In this document: positions 52,315 through 61,136 of the stretch, in pieces
Position numbering within the stretch: the stretch's first letter is position 1
Layout: each line of letters begins with the position of its first letter
From: CADEDV01 sp964596345
Lineage (GTDB): Bacteria > Bacteroidota > Bacteroidia > Chitinophagales > Chitinophagaceae
Direction of reading: 5' to 3'
Length of the DNA stretch: 64,000 bases
Assembly: GCA_964596345.1 (NCBI GenBank)
Contig: CAZQSZ010000001.1
Span: forward strand, 124,001-188,000
The notes under the pieces: model-generated
Told to the model about the DNA's origin: nothing
Databases searched by the model: none
Seen by the model: only the letters and a program-made list of their open reading frames with translations
Program-made: the position numbers and the translations under genes

Positions 52315-52734
52315 ATGCAGGAAACGTTAAATAGCCTAAAAGATGACCTAATTAAAGCTGTCGTTGTCTCAAAAAATAATGAGTGGGCATCTGTAATAAT
52401 TGAGATTGATTTTCCGCCTTATATCAATAGAGGATTCAGAGCTTCACAAATAGTTAAATCTAGGGATGGGCAAAATATTCCAATTGCTTTGATTGATTTT
52501 AATGAAGATATTAATCATAAGATTTTCTCTTTTATTTTCAGGTATAATCAAGATGAAAAGCTTAATCAAATTATTTTTTCAATGGCAAAAGGAAATTTGG
52601 AAAGCGCAAAAATAGATGTTATTTTCAACGAAGAAGTAGATAGAAGATTTTGGAGTTTAGTTCCAAAGTCAAAACGACACAAAACCATTCCCTGGTGGAA
52701 AAATCCCGAGGAAATAAGTGGAAATAATGGTTAA
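52315..52734 (+). CDS. Protein of unknown function in an AT-rich island
   Basis: The 139-residue soluble protein starts MQETLNSLKDDLIKAVVV, then has strands such as WASVIIEIDFPPYI and KIFSFIFRYNQDEKLNQIIFSM and ends in WWKNPEEISG. No signal peptide or TM segment is visible. Its AT-rich composition and place next to a truncated gene fit an accessory or immunity-like protein, but no family was recognised. Confidence 0.5.
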   Translation: MQETLNSLKDDLIKAVVVSKNNEWASVIIEIDFPPYINRGFRASQIVKSRDGQNIPIALIDFNEDINHKIFSFIFRYNQDEKLNQIIFSMAKGNLESAKIDVIFNEEVDRRFWSLVPKSKRHKTIPWWKNPEEISGNNG

Positions 52735-52830
52735 GCTGTTAAATATCAAATGGAGTTAATAAGATGACAACTTTTTATTAAGGAAAATTTCTTCTTGGAT
52801 TTTGAATTTTATTACCTCTTTTTGGGATAA

Positions 52831-53649
52831 TTATAATAAGGCTTTCATAATTTCTCCAGCATGTTTTTCATGCAACACCTGGTGACCGGAGTTGATTACG
52901 GTAAGCGTACACTGCTCTTCAATACCCGTCTTGAATTTTTCACCCACCGACGATAAAATGATCCGGTCATGTTTTCCATAAACAAGGCGTACGGCTGTTT
53001 TATTCTCGTTGATGTAATTTTTGATCGCCGGAAGAGCAGGTTTTATTTTTCGTAATGTGGTCCAGCGGCTGTACAATAAACGTCTTACTTCCGGATCCCC
53101 GATATAATAGTTTACGAATTTGAAAATACTGCTGTTCACTAATTTCAGTTTATTCATCAGCCTGAGCAGGCCAAAGAACCAGCCGGGCTTTTTCATGGTG
53201 AAAGCAAAGAATCTGTTACCAGCCCTTGTTTGTGTGGCCAGCCAGTACCAGAAGTTTACTTTTAGTCCGTCCGGTGCCATTAATACTAATTTATGTATTT
53301 GAGCAGGCAGGGTTTGATACAACTGCAACGCCATCCTGCCACCGAGGCTAAAGCCCATCAGTATTATTTTCTGACCAGCAGGGATGGAGGCCTGTTCCAA
53401 TATTAACCCGGTGATCTTTTGCAGATCGTCCGGAGAAAAATCAAGTCCCTCCTTCCATACGGTTTGCCCGTGAAAAGGAAGATCCACCGCAACGAGACAA
53501 TATTGTTCCGGGAGCAGGTGTTCAGCAAGAAATTTAAAATGGGCAGCTGTTTCTCCATAACCATGGAAACAAAGGATGACTGTATGACCAGCGCCTGCTT
53601 TCAAAAAATGAACGGTGGAAGATTTGTATGGTAAATAGAAGGATTGCAC
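52831..53649 (-). CDS. Alpha/beta hydrolase
   Basis: The 272-residue protein has the alpha/beta-hydrolase fold. There is HTVILCFHGYGETAAHF (oxyanion region), the nucleophile elbow GFSLGGRMA (Ser about residue 98) and a C-terminal HQVL with the catalytic His. The acidic residue is probably Asp in VYGKHDRI. The cap contains a helical region. Substrate and pathway are unknown. No signal peptide is evident, so it is likely cytoplasmic. Confidence 0.8.
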   Translation of the reverse strand: MQSFYLPYKSSTVHFLKAGAGHTVILCFHGYGETAAHFKFLAEHLLPEQYCLVAVDLPFHGQTVWKEGLDFSPDDLQKITGLILEQASIPAGQKIILMGFSLGGRMALQLYQTLPAQIHKLVLMAPDGLKVNFWYWLATQTRAGNRFFAFTMKKPGWFFGLLRLMNKLKLVNSSIFKFVNYYIGDPEVRRLLYSRWTTLRKIKPALPAIKNYINENKTAVRLVYGKHDRIILSSVGEKFKTGIEEQCTLTVINSGHQVLHEKHAGEIMKALL

Positions 53650-53660
53650 TGCTGGAAAAT

Positions 53661-53695
53661 AAATAAAAAGCCGGTATGAAGCTAATCATACCGGC
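53661..53695 (-). terminator. Rho-independent terminator downstream of the SGNH hydrolase
   Basis: A 10-bp perfect stem GCCGGTATGA (53670-53679) / TCATACCGGC (53686-53695) with a 6-nt loop is followed on the minus strand by TTTTTATTTA. It ends the transcript of the gene that stops at 53721. Confidence 0.8.
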
Positions 53696-53720
53696 AATAA
53701 GTTGGTGCAGGAACAGTTTG

Positions 53721-54965
53721 TTATTTCAGGAATGCCTGTATAGCATAGTTATTCCCGTTGTCTCTGATCCGTAAGAAATACTGTCCGGCTGCAAGTTGGG
53801 CAACCTGTAAGCTAAATTGGTTAAAGGAACTGCTTACTGTTTGTTTCCGCTGCAACAATATTACTCCTGCAGTATTGATTAGTTCTACCAGCACCTGCTG
53901 CTCTTTTTGACTGCTGAGCTGCACGACCAGGTTAGAAGAGGAGTTATCAAGATAAAGCTGGCGGATATCAAAACTCTTCGGTTTATACGTTACACTAACT
54001 GTAGAGGAATAAGATTCTTTATTCGGTTCGATCATTTTCAACCGGTACTGGTTTTGACCGGGCAGTGGATTTTGATCTGTCCAGTTATAAGCAGATACCT
54101 GTGCTGTTCCGTTGGCAGTCTTCAAAAAAATGGGTTGAAAACTGGTACCACTAACTGTTTTTCTTTGCAATTCATAAGTAGTGCCTGCTTCTTCCAGTTC
54201 GGAACGCCATGTCAGTACAACGTTATTATTAACTAACTGTGCTTTGAAATCAAGCAGCCGGAGCGGAAGCGGAATATTGTTGGCGAAAATATTCCTGTCA
54301 CGGGTTCGGATAAACACATAGTTATGCCCAAGGTCATTGATATGGATACCATCACCCACACTCACTTCAGGCCGGATAAAATTGAGCCCGTCAGTACTCA
54401 CCAGGTCTGTCCAGAAATCAATAGCATAAAGCCCAAAATTATTTCGTACGGAATCAGCCAGTGTTTTCAAAGAATCCCGTAAGGCAACGGACAAACTTCT
54501 TGGCTGACTGGTTGTGATATAGCATTTAACGTTAGCAGCGGTGATGGCCTGGTACATGGTGCGGAAATTGTCCATGTTTTCTTTTTTGGTATAACCATTG
54601 GCAATATCATTGGTGGGGAGGTTGATGATGATAACATCGGGTGAAAAACTTAAGGCTCTTGTTACATTATGGTTGGGGTCCGGCAGTGGCCTTCCTGCAA
54701 TTGCGGGAACAAAACCGGTTGGCATCTGGTCATAGGAGGTATGTCCGCTCCTGGCAATACTGGTCACTGTTGTGTCCAAACCATCACTGTTATTTTGCCG
54801 GAAATGGGTTTGCAGGCGGCCAACCCATGATGTGGCAGGAGAGCTTGATCCCTGGCCGGCAGCTGTGGAAGATCCCATGATGACTACTTTTTTCTGGGCT
54901 GACAGGAGTTGCGGCAGCCATAAACTATTTACCAGCAGGAGCAGGTAAAATAATATCTTTTTCAT
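53721..54965 (-). CDS. SGNH/GDSL hydrolase with T9SS-type C-terminal domain
   Basis: The 414-residue protein has a signal peptide (to about residue 24) and an SGNH hydrolase domain (about 25-225) with block I IMGSSTAAGQGSS and the Asp/His block GDGIHINDLGH. It is followed by a fibronectin-like linker and a C-terminal T9SS type A sorting domain (about 335-414, LYLDNSSSNLVVQLSS to FLK). The enzyme is likely secreted through the type IX system and cleaves ester or acetyl groups on carbohydrates. Confidence 0.85.
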   Translation of the reverse strand: MKKILFYLLLLVNSLWLPQLLSAQKKVVIMGSSTAAGQGSSSPATSWVGRLQTHFRQNNSDGLDTTVTSIARSGHTSYDQMPTGFVPAIAGRPLPDPNHNVTRALSFSPDVIIINLPTNDIANGYTKKENMDNFRTMYQAITAANVKCYITTSQPRSLSVALRDSLKTLADSVRNNFGLYAIDFWTDLVSTDGLNFIRPEVSVGDGIHINDLGHNYVFIRTRDRNIFANNIPLPLRLLDFKAQLVNNNVVLTWRSELEEAGTTYELQRKTVSGTSFQPIFLKTANGTAQVSAYNWTDQNPLPGQNQYRLKMIEPNKESYSSTVSVTYKPKSFDIRQLYLDNSSSNLVVQLSSQKEQQVLVELINTAGVILLQRKQTVSSSFNQFSLQVAQLAAGQYFLRIRDNGNNYAIQAFLK

Positions 54966-55141
54966 TTTTCGGTATTTTTTGGGCAGCTTCAGGGGTGGGC
55001 GGATGCCAAAAAGGATTGGCAGGGGGATTAAATAGGAGTGGGAACTAAAGATAAGAAATTATAAATGTCAGCTCAATGATATAAAGCAGGAAAAACGGCA
55101 AATAATTTAATAGGAGAATTATGGAATCAGGGAAATTTCCC

Positions 55142-55149
55142 TATATTTG
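55142..55149 (+). promoter_or_regulatory. -7 promoter element upstream of the MarR gene
   Basis: TATATTTG fits TAnnTTTG. Initiation near 55156 would place the start of transcription inside the adjacent inverted repeat. The -33 region has no strong TTTG. Confidence 0.5.
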
Positions 55150-55150
55150 A

Positions 55151-55170
55151 ATAGTTGCACAAACAACTAT
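55151..55170. promoter_or_regulatory. MarR operator-like inverted repeat
   Basis: A 7-bp perfect inverted repeat ATAGTTG-N6-CAACTAT lies directly before the ATG of the MarR gene (55171) and overlaps the predicted transcription start. This is a typical position for autorepression by a MarR dimer. Confidence 0.6.
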
Positions 55171-55611
55171 ATGCCAAACAACCAATTTAAACGAGGGGAA
55201 CTTTACAGCTTTATCACGGGTAAAGCCTCCACCGCCATTGCCCGTCGCTTGCAAAAGAAATTCAATACAGCCGGCCTCAACCTGACTATTGAACAATGGA
55301 GTGTGTTGTATCATTTATGGAAACAGGAAGGCATCAGCCAGCAGGAGTTATGTAATGCCACATTCCGGGATAAGCCCAGTATTACCCGCCTGGTGGATAA
55401 TCTTGAAAAACAAAACCTGGTGAAAAGGGTTCCTTCTGAGACGGACAGGCGGATCAACCTGATCTACCTGACCAAACAAGCACAAAAACTACAGGAAGAA
55501 TCGATGTTGCTGGCAGAGGAAACATTGAATGAGGCGTTGGAAACAGTGCCCGCTGATAAAGTAGATGTGTGTAAAGAAGTGTTGCAGATCGTATACGATA
55601 ATTTGAAATAG
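55171..55611 (+). CDS. MarR family transcriptional regulator
   Basis: The 146-residue regulator (start ATG 55171; an upstream TTG at 55147 would overlap the operator-like repeat) contains the winged HTH LTIEQWSVLYHLWKQEGISQQEL (read in parts) and DKPSITRLVDNLEKQNLVKRVPSETDRR. The dimerisation helices follow. The neighbouring acyl-CoA dehydrogenase gene starts 57 bp later, so it may control fatty acid beta-oxidation in response to an acyl-CoA or similar ligand (inference). Confidence 0.85.
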   Translation: MPNNQFKRGELYSFITGKASTAIARRLQKKFNTAGLNLTIEQWSVLYHLWKQEGISQQELCNATFRDKPSITRLVDNLEKQNLVKRVPSETDRRINLIYLTKQAQKLQEESMLLAEETLNEALETVPADKVDVCKEVLQIVYDNLK

Positions 55612-55616
55612 CAGCT

Positions 55617-55667
55617 TCCCAAACCGTTTAAACCTATTGAACTTCTTAAACCTTTTAAACTTATAAT
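55617..55667. repeat. Short-word TTAAACC repeat before the acyl-CoA dehydrogenase gene
   Basis: The gap contains TTTAAACC, TTGAACTTC, TTAAACC and TTTTAAACTT in tandem, a degenerate array of an 8-9-bp word (TTAAACCTW). It resembles the word-like intergenic arrays near actC and actD and in the PurN fusion linker, although with a different word. Confidence 0.45.
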
Positions 55668-55668
55668 C

Positions 55669-57462
55669 ATGAGTGCTGCCGCAGAAACAAAAACCGCTTT
55701 AAAAGGCGGGGAATGGCTGGTGAAGGAATCATCGCCGTTTGAAACGTTTACTCCCGAAGATTTTGGGGAAGAGCAACGGATGATCCGGGATATGTGTGAC
55801 CAGTTCCTGGATGCAGAAGTCTATCCCATTCTCGACCGGATCGATAACCTGGAGCCGGGTCTGATGAAATCGTTGCTGACCAAAGCCGGTGAGCAGGGAT
55901 TATTATCCGTATCATTTCCCGAAGAGTATGGTGGCCTGGGCAAAGATTTTATCACTGCTACCATGGTGAATGAATACCTGGGTGCGGGTCATTCTTTTTC
56001 TGTTGCCATTGCCGCACACACCGGGATCGGCACATTACCTATTTTATATTTCGGTACACCGGAACAAAAACAAAAGTATATACCCAAACTGATCACCGGT
56101 GAATGGGCCGGTGCATACGGATTGACAGAACCCAACAGCGGCAGTGATGCACTGGGTGCTAAAACAACAGCGAAGCTGAGTGAGGATGGCAAACATTATA
56201 TTTTAAACGGCCAGAAATGCTGGATCACCAACGGTGGTTTTGCACAGGTATATACGGTATTTGCTAAAGTGGATGGAGATAAATTCACCGGCTTTATTGT
56301 AGACCGGGGAACTGAAGGATTTACACAGGGACCCGAAGAACATAAAATGGGTATCAAAGGTTCTTCTACGGTGCAGTTGTATTTCCAGGATTGCAAAGTA
56401 CCGGTAGAAAATTTATTGGGCGAAGTAGGTAAAGGACATAAGATCGCTTTCAACATTCTTAATATTGGCCGTTTGAAATTATGTGCGGCAGCTATCGGTG
56501 GTGCCAGGCGTTCATTGAGCGGCACGGTTGAATATGCTAAAACAAGAGAGCAGTTCAAACAGCCCATTTCTAATTTCGGAGCGATCAAACATAAGCTGGC
56601 AGAAATGGCGATCAGGGTATTTGTTGGCGAATCAGCCTTATACCGTACTGCCAAATGGGTGGATGATAAGGAACATGAATTGCTGGCAGCAGGTAAACCC
56701 TTCAATGAAGCATTGCTTGGTGCTGCGGAAGAGTATGCCATCGAATGTGCCATCCTGAAAGTATATGGCAGTGAAGTGCTGGATTATGTGGTGGACGAAG
56801 GTGTGCAGGTGCATGGAGGCAATGGTTTCAGTGCGGAGTATAATATTTCAAGAGCTTACCGCGACAGCCGCATCAACCGGATCTACGAAGGAACCAACGA
56901 GATCAATCGCCTGCTGACATTAGACATGACCCTGAAAAGAGCCATGGGTGGAAGACTGGACCTGATGGGGCCAGCTATGTCGGTACAGAAAGAACTGATG
57001 AGCATTCCCGATTTTGGTGCAGAGGATGAAACACCTTTTGCGAAAGAAAGAAAGCTGGTGGCCAATCTTAAAAAAGCCATCCTGATGGCGGCGGGTGCTG
57101 CTGTGCAAAAACTGATGATGAAGATCGAGAACGAACAGGAAGTATTGATGAACCTGGCTGATATGGCGATTGAAACTTATAATGCGGAAAGCGTATTACT
57201 AAGAGTGATGAAAATGGTGGACCAGAAGGGCGAAGCCGCCTGCCAGCTCTATATCGACATCATGCGGACTTACCTGTATGATGCTGCAGACAGGATCAAT
57301 AAATCAGGAAAAGATGCGATCAATTCTTTTGCAGAAGGAGATGAGCAACGGATGATACTGATGGGATTGAAACGGTTCACCAAAGCAGAACCATTCAACG
57401 CAAAAGATGCGAGAAGAAGAATTGCTGATCAAATGATCAGTGAGGGAAAATATTGCTTTTAA
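55669..57462 (+). CDS. Acyl-CoA dehydrogenase
   Basis: The 597-residue flavoprotein catalyses the first step of fatty acid beta-oxidation. The N-terminal helical domain, the FAD-binding region (YGLTEPNSGSDALGAKTTA, CWITNGGFA) and the C-terminal helical domain with RIYEGTNEINRLL (catalytic Glu) are present. The extra C-terminal region of about 170 residues is typical of long ACADs of the Bacteroidota/VLCAD-like type. It may be controlled by the MarR gene upstream. Confidence 0.9.
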   Translation: MSAAAETKTALKGGEWLVKESSPFETFTPEDFGEEQRMIRDMCDQFLDAEVYPILDRIDNLEPGLMKSLLTKAGEQGLLSVSFPEEYGGLGKDFITATMVNEYLGAGHSFSVAIAAHTGIGTLPILYFGTPEQKQKYIPKLITGEWAGAYGLTEPNSGSDALGAKTTAKLSEDGKHYILNGQKCWITNGGFAQVYTVFAKVDGDKFTGFIVDRGTEGFTQGPEEHKMGIKGSSTVQLYFQDCKVPVENLLGEVGKGHKIAFNILNIGRLKLCAAAIGGARRSLSGTVEYAKTREQFKQPISNFGAIKHKLAEMAIRVFVGESALYRTAKWVDDKEHELLAAGKPFNEALLGAAEEYAIECAILKVYGSEVLDYVVDEGVQVHGGNGFSAEYNISRAYRDSRINRIYEGTNEINRLLTLDMTLKRAMGGRLDLMGPAMSVQKELMSIPDFGAEDETPFAKERKLVANLKKAILMAAGAAVQKLMMKIENEQEVLMNLADMAIETYNAESVLLRVMKMVDQKGEAACQLYIDIMRTYLYDAADRINKSGKDAINSFAEGDEQRMILMGLKRFTKAEPFNAKDARRRIADQMISEGKYCF

Positions 57463-58211
57463 TTCCACTGCTCACTGTCAAAATCAAGAACGGCTGGCCT
57501 TAACGGGGTAGCCGTTTTTTCGTCTCCGTATATCTCTGATAACTCCCGGCGCACCACTTTCAGTTCTGATAATTTTTTTACTCTCTTACTTTCAAGGTAG
57601 ATACCGGTGCTCATTAAAATGGAAGAAAGGATTGTGGCTATAAAGTAAACCAGGAATGTATTTTCGACATCCGGGCTTCTGAGTACATAATGGATCAGGT
57701 AAATAATGCTGAAGCAACCATATACAAAAAGTAAAGAAGCACTGATCAGGGCCCGGCCGGTTGCCTTTTGCTGGGTCACGGTTATCTTTACCTGGTGCAC
57801 AAAGAAAACAACCGAGAAGCCGAGTATAGCGATAAGACCGGGTGCCATCGCAATGGTAATGGTATTGAAATTCAAACCCCAGATCGAAACAAGAATAATA
57901 TCAAAAACAACTAATCCGCCGATCAGCCAGTGCATCCGCTTTGTATTTTCAACCGACCGGCTGAAATAAGTCAGGAATAACAGCATCAGCGGCGCATCCA
58001 GCAGGTTATTGATAAGCCCGGTGTATAAGATCGCATTTTTGTTGATGTGGATATATCCTTCCGTCAGGAAATTATAGGCGACGGCAATAATATAATAAGC
58101 TAATAAGGCAGGGAAAGTTCTGTATCCGGCAAGCCGGAAGGCAATGATGAATAAAACAGGTAAAGAAAGGGCGACGGTTGACATCAAACCCATCGTGTCA
58201 TTCCAGCTCAT
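57459..58211 (-). CDS. Seven-TM protein of unknown function
   Basis: The 250-residue protein has about seven TM helices (first about 8-30, last about 190-210) and a C-terminal charged tail (about 211-250). No family was recognised. It converges on the acyl-CoA dehydrogenase gene with a 4-bp overlap of stop codons. The 215-bp gap before the next gene has no clear feature. A role as a membrane sensor or transporter cannot be assigned. Confidence 0.6.
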   Translation of the reverse strand: MSWNDTMGLMSTVALSLPVLFIIAFRLAGYRTFPALLAYYIIAVAYNFLTEGYIHINKNAILYTGLINNLLDAPLMLLFLTYFSRSVENTKRMHWLIGGLVVFDIILVSIWGLNFNTITIAMAPGLIAILGFSVVFFVHQVKITVTQQKATGRALISASLLFVYGCFSIIYLIHYVLRSPDVENTFLVYFIATILSSILMSTGIYLESKRVKKLSELKVVRRELSEIYGDEKTATPLRPAVLDFDSEQWN

Positions 58212-58426
58212 ACGATATTGGTTTTTTCAAGGGACAGGTTCAGCAAAAAAACCTAATGCGTTTTTTTGCGTCTGTAATATTAACGAGATTTAATGACCTA
58301 TAGTGCTTACCAATAAGGGTTTATGCTAAAATTCAGTAAAACCATGAAAGCTGCCAGTAATTCTACGGAAAGCACAGTAAAGGGTTTTTGGAAACTATTG
58401 CTGTTAACTTACGATATTCCCGTTTA

Positions 58427-58825
58427 CTACTGTTCCGGGAAGGGCTCGCCCCGGTGACAGGTGCGGCAGGTGACGACATTTAAATATTCCGGTCTTTCTT
58501 CTTTATTAAAGTAAAAATGGGTCTTATTGATGTCAATCGTCATCCGCATCATCTTCCGGGCATTTTCTTTCATGGGTTCTTTATCAGAAGCATAATCCAT
58601 TTCAGTACCGGGGAATACCACAGAGGTTACATGGCAGAACTTACAATTCACCCCCAGTGCCTTGTTGTAGCTCTCCATGATACTGTCTAGTTTTTGCTCA
58701 CTAATATCCTGGGGCAGCACCTGCAGGTTTTTGAATTTACCGGCGGGCGGACGGGTAAAGGCAGCCGCTGTTCCTACAAAGACTACGAGAAGGATAATTA
58801 CTGGCAGTTTTGATATGGATTGCAT
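58427..58825 (-). CDS. Diheme c-type cytochrome of photosynthetic-reaction-centre type
   Basis: The 132-residue secreted protein has a signal peptide (to about residue 22) and two CxxCH sites: CKFCH at about residue 56-60 and CRTCH at about 122-126. A MKENARKMMRMTIDINKTHF helix between them resembles the CytoC_RC family, in which a Met supplies an axial ligand. The role is periplasmic electron transfer; the partner is unknown. The gene is divergent from AhpD. Confidence 0.8.
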   Translation of the reverse strand: MQSISKLPVIILLVVFVGTAAAFTRPPAGKFKNLQVLPQDISEQKLDSIMESYNKALGVNCKFCHVTSVVFPGTEMDYASDKEPMKENARKMMRMTIDINKTHFYFNKEERPEYLNVVTCRTCHRGEPFPEQ

Positions 58826-58962
58826 TACTTGATTTGTTTAATGATACAATGACGCTATACAAGCTTTTATCGTGGCAAAATAACCCCAAAATCTTAAGGA
58901 AGACTAAATGTAGTAACTGGCAGGTTTTCCTGCATAAGGAAATGACGAAAGGGCTGGTTTCC

Positions 58963-58970
58963 TACTTTTG
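58963..58970 (+). promoter_or_regulatory. -7 element upstream of the AhpD-like gene
   Basis: TACTTTTG fits TAnnTTTG, and initiation near 58977 would leave a leader of about 12 nt before the ATG at 58989. No clear -33 element was found. Confidence 0.45.
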
Positions 58971-58988
58971 TGGACTAAAATTGATGCT

Positions 58989-59336
58989 ATGAGTACACTG
59001 GTCAGCGAATTCAACGATTATCGCACCCGGATGAACGAGGTCATTCTCAGTAAAGACAACCTGGTGATCAAACGTCTCTGGAACTTAGACACAAATACCT
59101 ATGCGGAAGGTGCCCTGGACACAAAAACCAAGGAAATGCTGGGCCTGGTGGCCAGTATGGTATTGCGTTGTGATGATTGTATCAAGTACCACCTGGGTAA
59201 GTCGCATGAGCTGGGGGTGACCACCGAGCAGATGTACGAGATCTTTGCCGTGGCCAACATAGTGGGCGGCACCATCGTTATACCACATACCCGCCGGGCT
59301 GCTGAATACTGGGAAGAGCTGGCGGGTACTAAATAA
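58989..59336 (+). CDS. Carboxymuconolactone decarboxylase family protein (AhpD-like)
   Basis: The 115-residue helical protein has the AhpD core with C61-DD-C64 and H68 (CDDCIKYHLGKSHELG), typical of a peroxidase or redox-active CMD domain. ATG 58989 is preferred over the upstream ATG at 58968, which lies at the predicted -7 element. It may reduce peroxides or act as a thiol-based electron donor. It is followed by the KorB gene. Confidence 0.85.
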   Translation: MSTLVSEFNDYRTRMNEVILSKDNLVIKRLWNLDTNTYAEGALDTKTKEMLGLVASMVLRCDDCIKYHLGKSHELGVTTEQMYEIFAVANIVGGTIVIPHTRRAAEYWEELAGTK

Positions 59337-59375
59337 GAGCTGATACAGGTTTCCGGGACAACTGTTTTTAATCAC

Positions 59376-59405
59376 TTGCCCGGTGTCGCATATTCTTTAA
59401 ATTTG
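59376..59405 (+). promoter_or_regulatory. Promoter of korB
   Basis: TTG (59376-59378) and TAAATTTG (59398-59405) are separated by 19 nt, a good consensus match. Initiation near 59412 gives a leader of about 12 nt before the ATG at 59424, which supports this start over the upstream ATG at 59376. Confidence 0.65.
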
Positions 59406-59423
59406 TCAGAAGCATTTTATACT

Positions 59424-60452
59424 ATGAGTGAAACAACAACCGCCCCTGTTTTAACCGCTAAAGATTTTGCCACCGACCAGGAAGTACGCTGGTGCCCCGG
59501 CTGTGGTGATTATTCGATCCTTGCACAGGTGCAGAAAGTGATGCCAACGCTGGGCATCCCCAAAGAAAATATTGTGATCGTATCCGGTATCGGTTGCAGC
59601 AGCCGTTTCCCATATTATATGAATACCTATGGTATGCACTCCATTCATGGCCGTGCTACAGCCATTGCCTCCGGTTTAAAAGCCAGCCGCCCTGAACTGA
59701 GTGTGTGGATCGTGACCGGTGATGGCGATAGTTTAAGTATCGGGGGTAACCATACCATCCATTTACTACGCCGGAATTTCGATGTCAATATTTTATTGTT
59801 CAATAACCAGATCTATGGACTGACCAAGGGACAATACTCTCCTACTTCGGAAGAGAAGAAGATCACCAAATCTACTCCCATGGGAAGTATTGATCACCCG
59901 TTCAATCCTGCTGCACTGGCATTAGGTGCTGATGCCACATTTGTTGCCAGGACCATGGACCGTGATCCCAAACACCTGCAGGCGATGCTGATAAGAACAC
60001 AGCAGCACAAAGGCGCTTCTTTCCTGGAGATCTACCAGAACTGTAACATCTTTAATGATGGAGCCTTCGAGATATTCACCGAGAAAGGAACGAAAGCACA
60101 GGAAACATTATTCCTGGAGCAGGGCAAACCATTGGTATTTGGTGCAGCAGCGGATAAAGGAATTAAATTAGAGGGTTTCCGTCCCGTGGTGATTAATTTC
60201 AGTGATGGCTACAGTGCCGATGATTGCTGGGTGCATGATGAAAATGATATTTACAAAGCACAGATACTGACCCGCATTTTTGATGATCCTAAAGCAGACG
60301 GTCATTTACCAAGACCATTTGGTGTCTTCTACCAATCCAACCGGCCTTGTTATGAAGATGTGATGCAGGCACAATTGGATGAAGCGGCTTCCCGGAAACC
60401 AGCCGATCTTGACAAGTTGCTGAAGGGAAATGAAGTGTGGACGATCCAGTAA
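59424..60452 (+). CDS. korB: 2-oxoacid:ferredoxin oxidoreductase subunit beta (KorB-like)
   Basis: The 342-residue TPP-binding subunit has the [4Fe-4S]-type Cys motif WCPGCGDYSIL, the GIGCSSRFPYYMN block, and the TPP motif GDGDSLSIGGNH followed by NILLFNNQIYGLTKGQ. It catalyses reversible oxidative decarboxylation of 2-oxoglutarate to succinyl-CoA with ferredoxin. The alpha subunit usually precedes korB but is not adjacent here. Confidence 0.85.
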   Translation: MSETTTAPVLTAKDFATDQEVRWCPGCGDYSILAQVQKVMPTLGIPKENIVIVSGIGCSSRFPYYMNTYGMHSIHGRATAIASGLKASRPELSVWIVTGDGDSLSIGGNHTIHLLRRNFDVNILLFNNQIYGLTKGQYSPTSEEKKITKSTPMGSIDHPFNPAALALGADATFVARTMDRDPKHLQAMLIRTQQHKGASFLEIYQNCNIFNDGAFEIFTEKGTKAQETLFLEQGKPLVFGAAADKGIKLEGFRPVVINFSDGYSADDCWVHDENDIYKAQILTRIFDDPKADGHLPRPFGVFYQSNRPCYEDVMQAQLDEAASRKPADLDKLLKGNEVWTIQ

Positions 60453-60500
60453 TCCTGTTTACTTTATAGTTAACTCAAACGGCTTTATTAAAGTTGTTTT

Positions 60501-61097
60501 CTAATCAGGCATAGCAACTACTATGGATGAGAAAACAACTTTGTCATTTTTCTCCAATAGCCTGAATACTTCTTTCGTTTCCTGGGCAAAAAGATTGCCC
60601 TCTGTACTTTTGAAATGAAGGACTTCCTTGTTCCTGATAATGGTTATTGCAAAACTGGTTACAGTATACTTTAATTCGAATCCCAAACTGGGATGGGCAT
60701 ATGCCCCCAAACCAGCTTGTACAGCTAAAGCCGCCTTTGTTATCGTATCCTGGTTGCCTCCGCCAACATAAGCTATCGGAGCAAGTATATTTCTGACCCG
60801 CAGGAAGAACTCGCCAATTTTTACCAGTTTGTTTTTTACTTTTTTGTTGATTATGATCGGGCCGTCAGAAAGATATTCAGGCTTGAAAACATATAAACCA
60901 CAGTCAATCTTTTCAATACTTCCATTATTTGTTGTCAGTACTACTGATTTACACTTTAATCCTTCCACCGTGCAGGAAACGGTATTTTCTATTCCTATAT
61001 AAGCTGTTTGACCCGGTCTTAGAACGGCAGCTGTGAAGGATTGAGAATACCCGGTAATTACAGAGAGAGATAGCAGGACAAGCAGAACTGGCTTCAT
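60501..61097 (-). CDS. Secreted protein with GldM C-terminal-like domain
   Basis: The 198-residue protein has a signal peptide (to about residue 18), a strand-rich middle part, and a C-terminal region with IAYVGGGNQDTITKAALAV, GFELKYTVTSFAIT and KNDKVVFSSIVVA. This pattern matches the C-terminal domain of GldM, a type IX secretion/gliding motor component. It lacks the membrane helix of GldM and is therefore a free-standing paralogue that may bind T9SS partners (inference). Confidence 0.7.
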   Translation of the reverse strand: MKPVLLVLLSLSVITGYSQSFTAAVLRPGQTAYIGIENTVSCTVEGLKCKSVVLTTNNGSIEKIDCGLYVFKPEYLSDGPIIINKKVKNKLVKIGEFFLRVRNILAPIAYVGGGNQDTITKAALAVQAGLGAYAHPSLGFELKYTVTSFAITIIRNKEVLHFKSTEGNLFAQETKEVFRLLEKNDKVVFSSIVVAMPD

Positions 61098-61136
61098 GAA
61101 GTTTTATTCCATAACGAATAAAAGAGGTAGAAATTA

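Noticed and set aside
58346..58460. Plus-strand ORF of about 37 codons
   Set aside because: It overlaps the end of the diheme cytochrome gene, has no signal or domain and no promoter.
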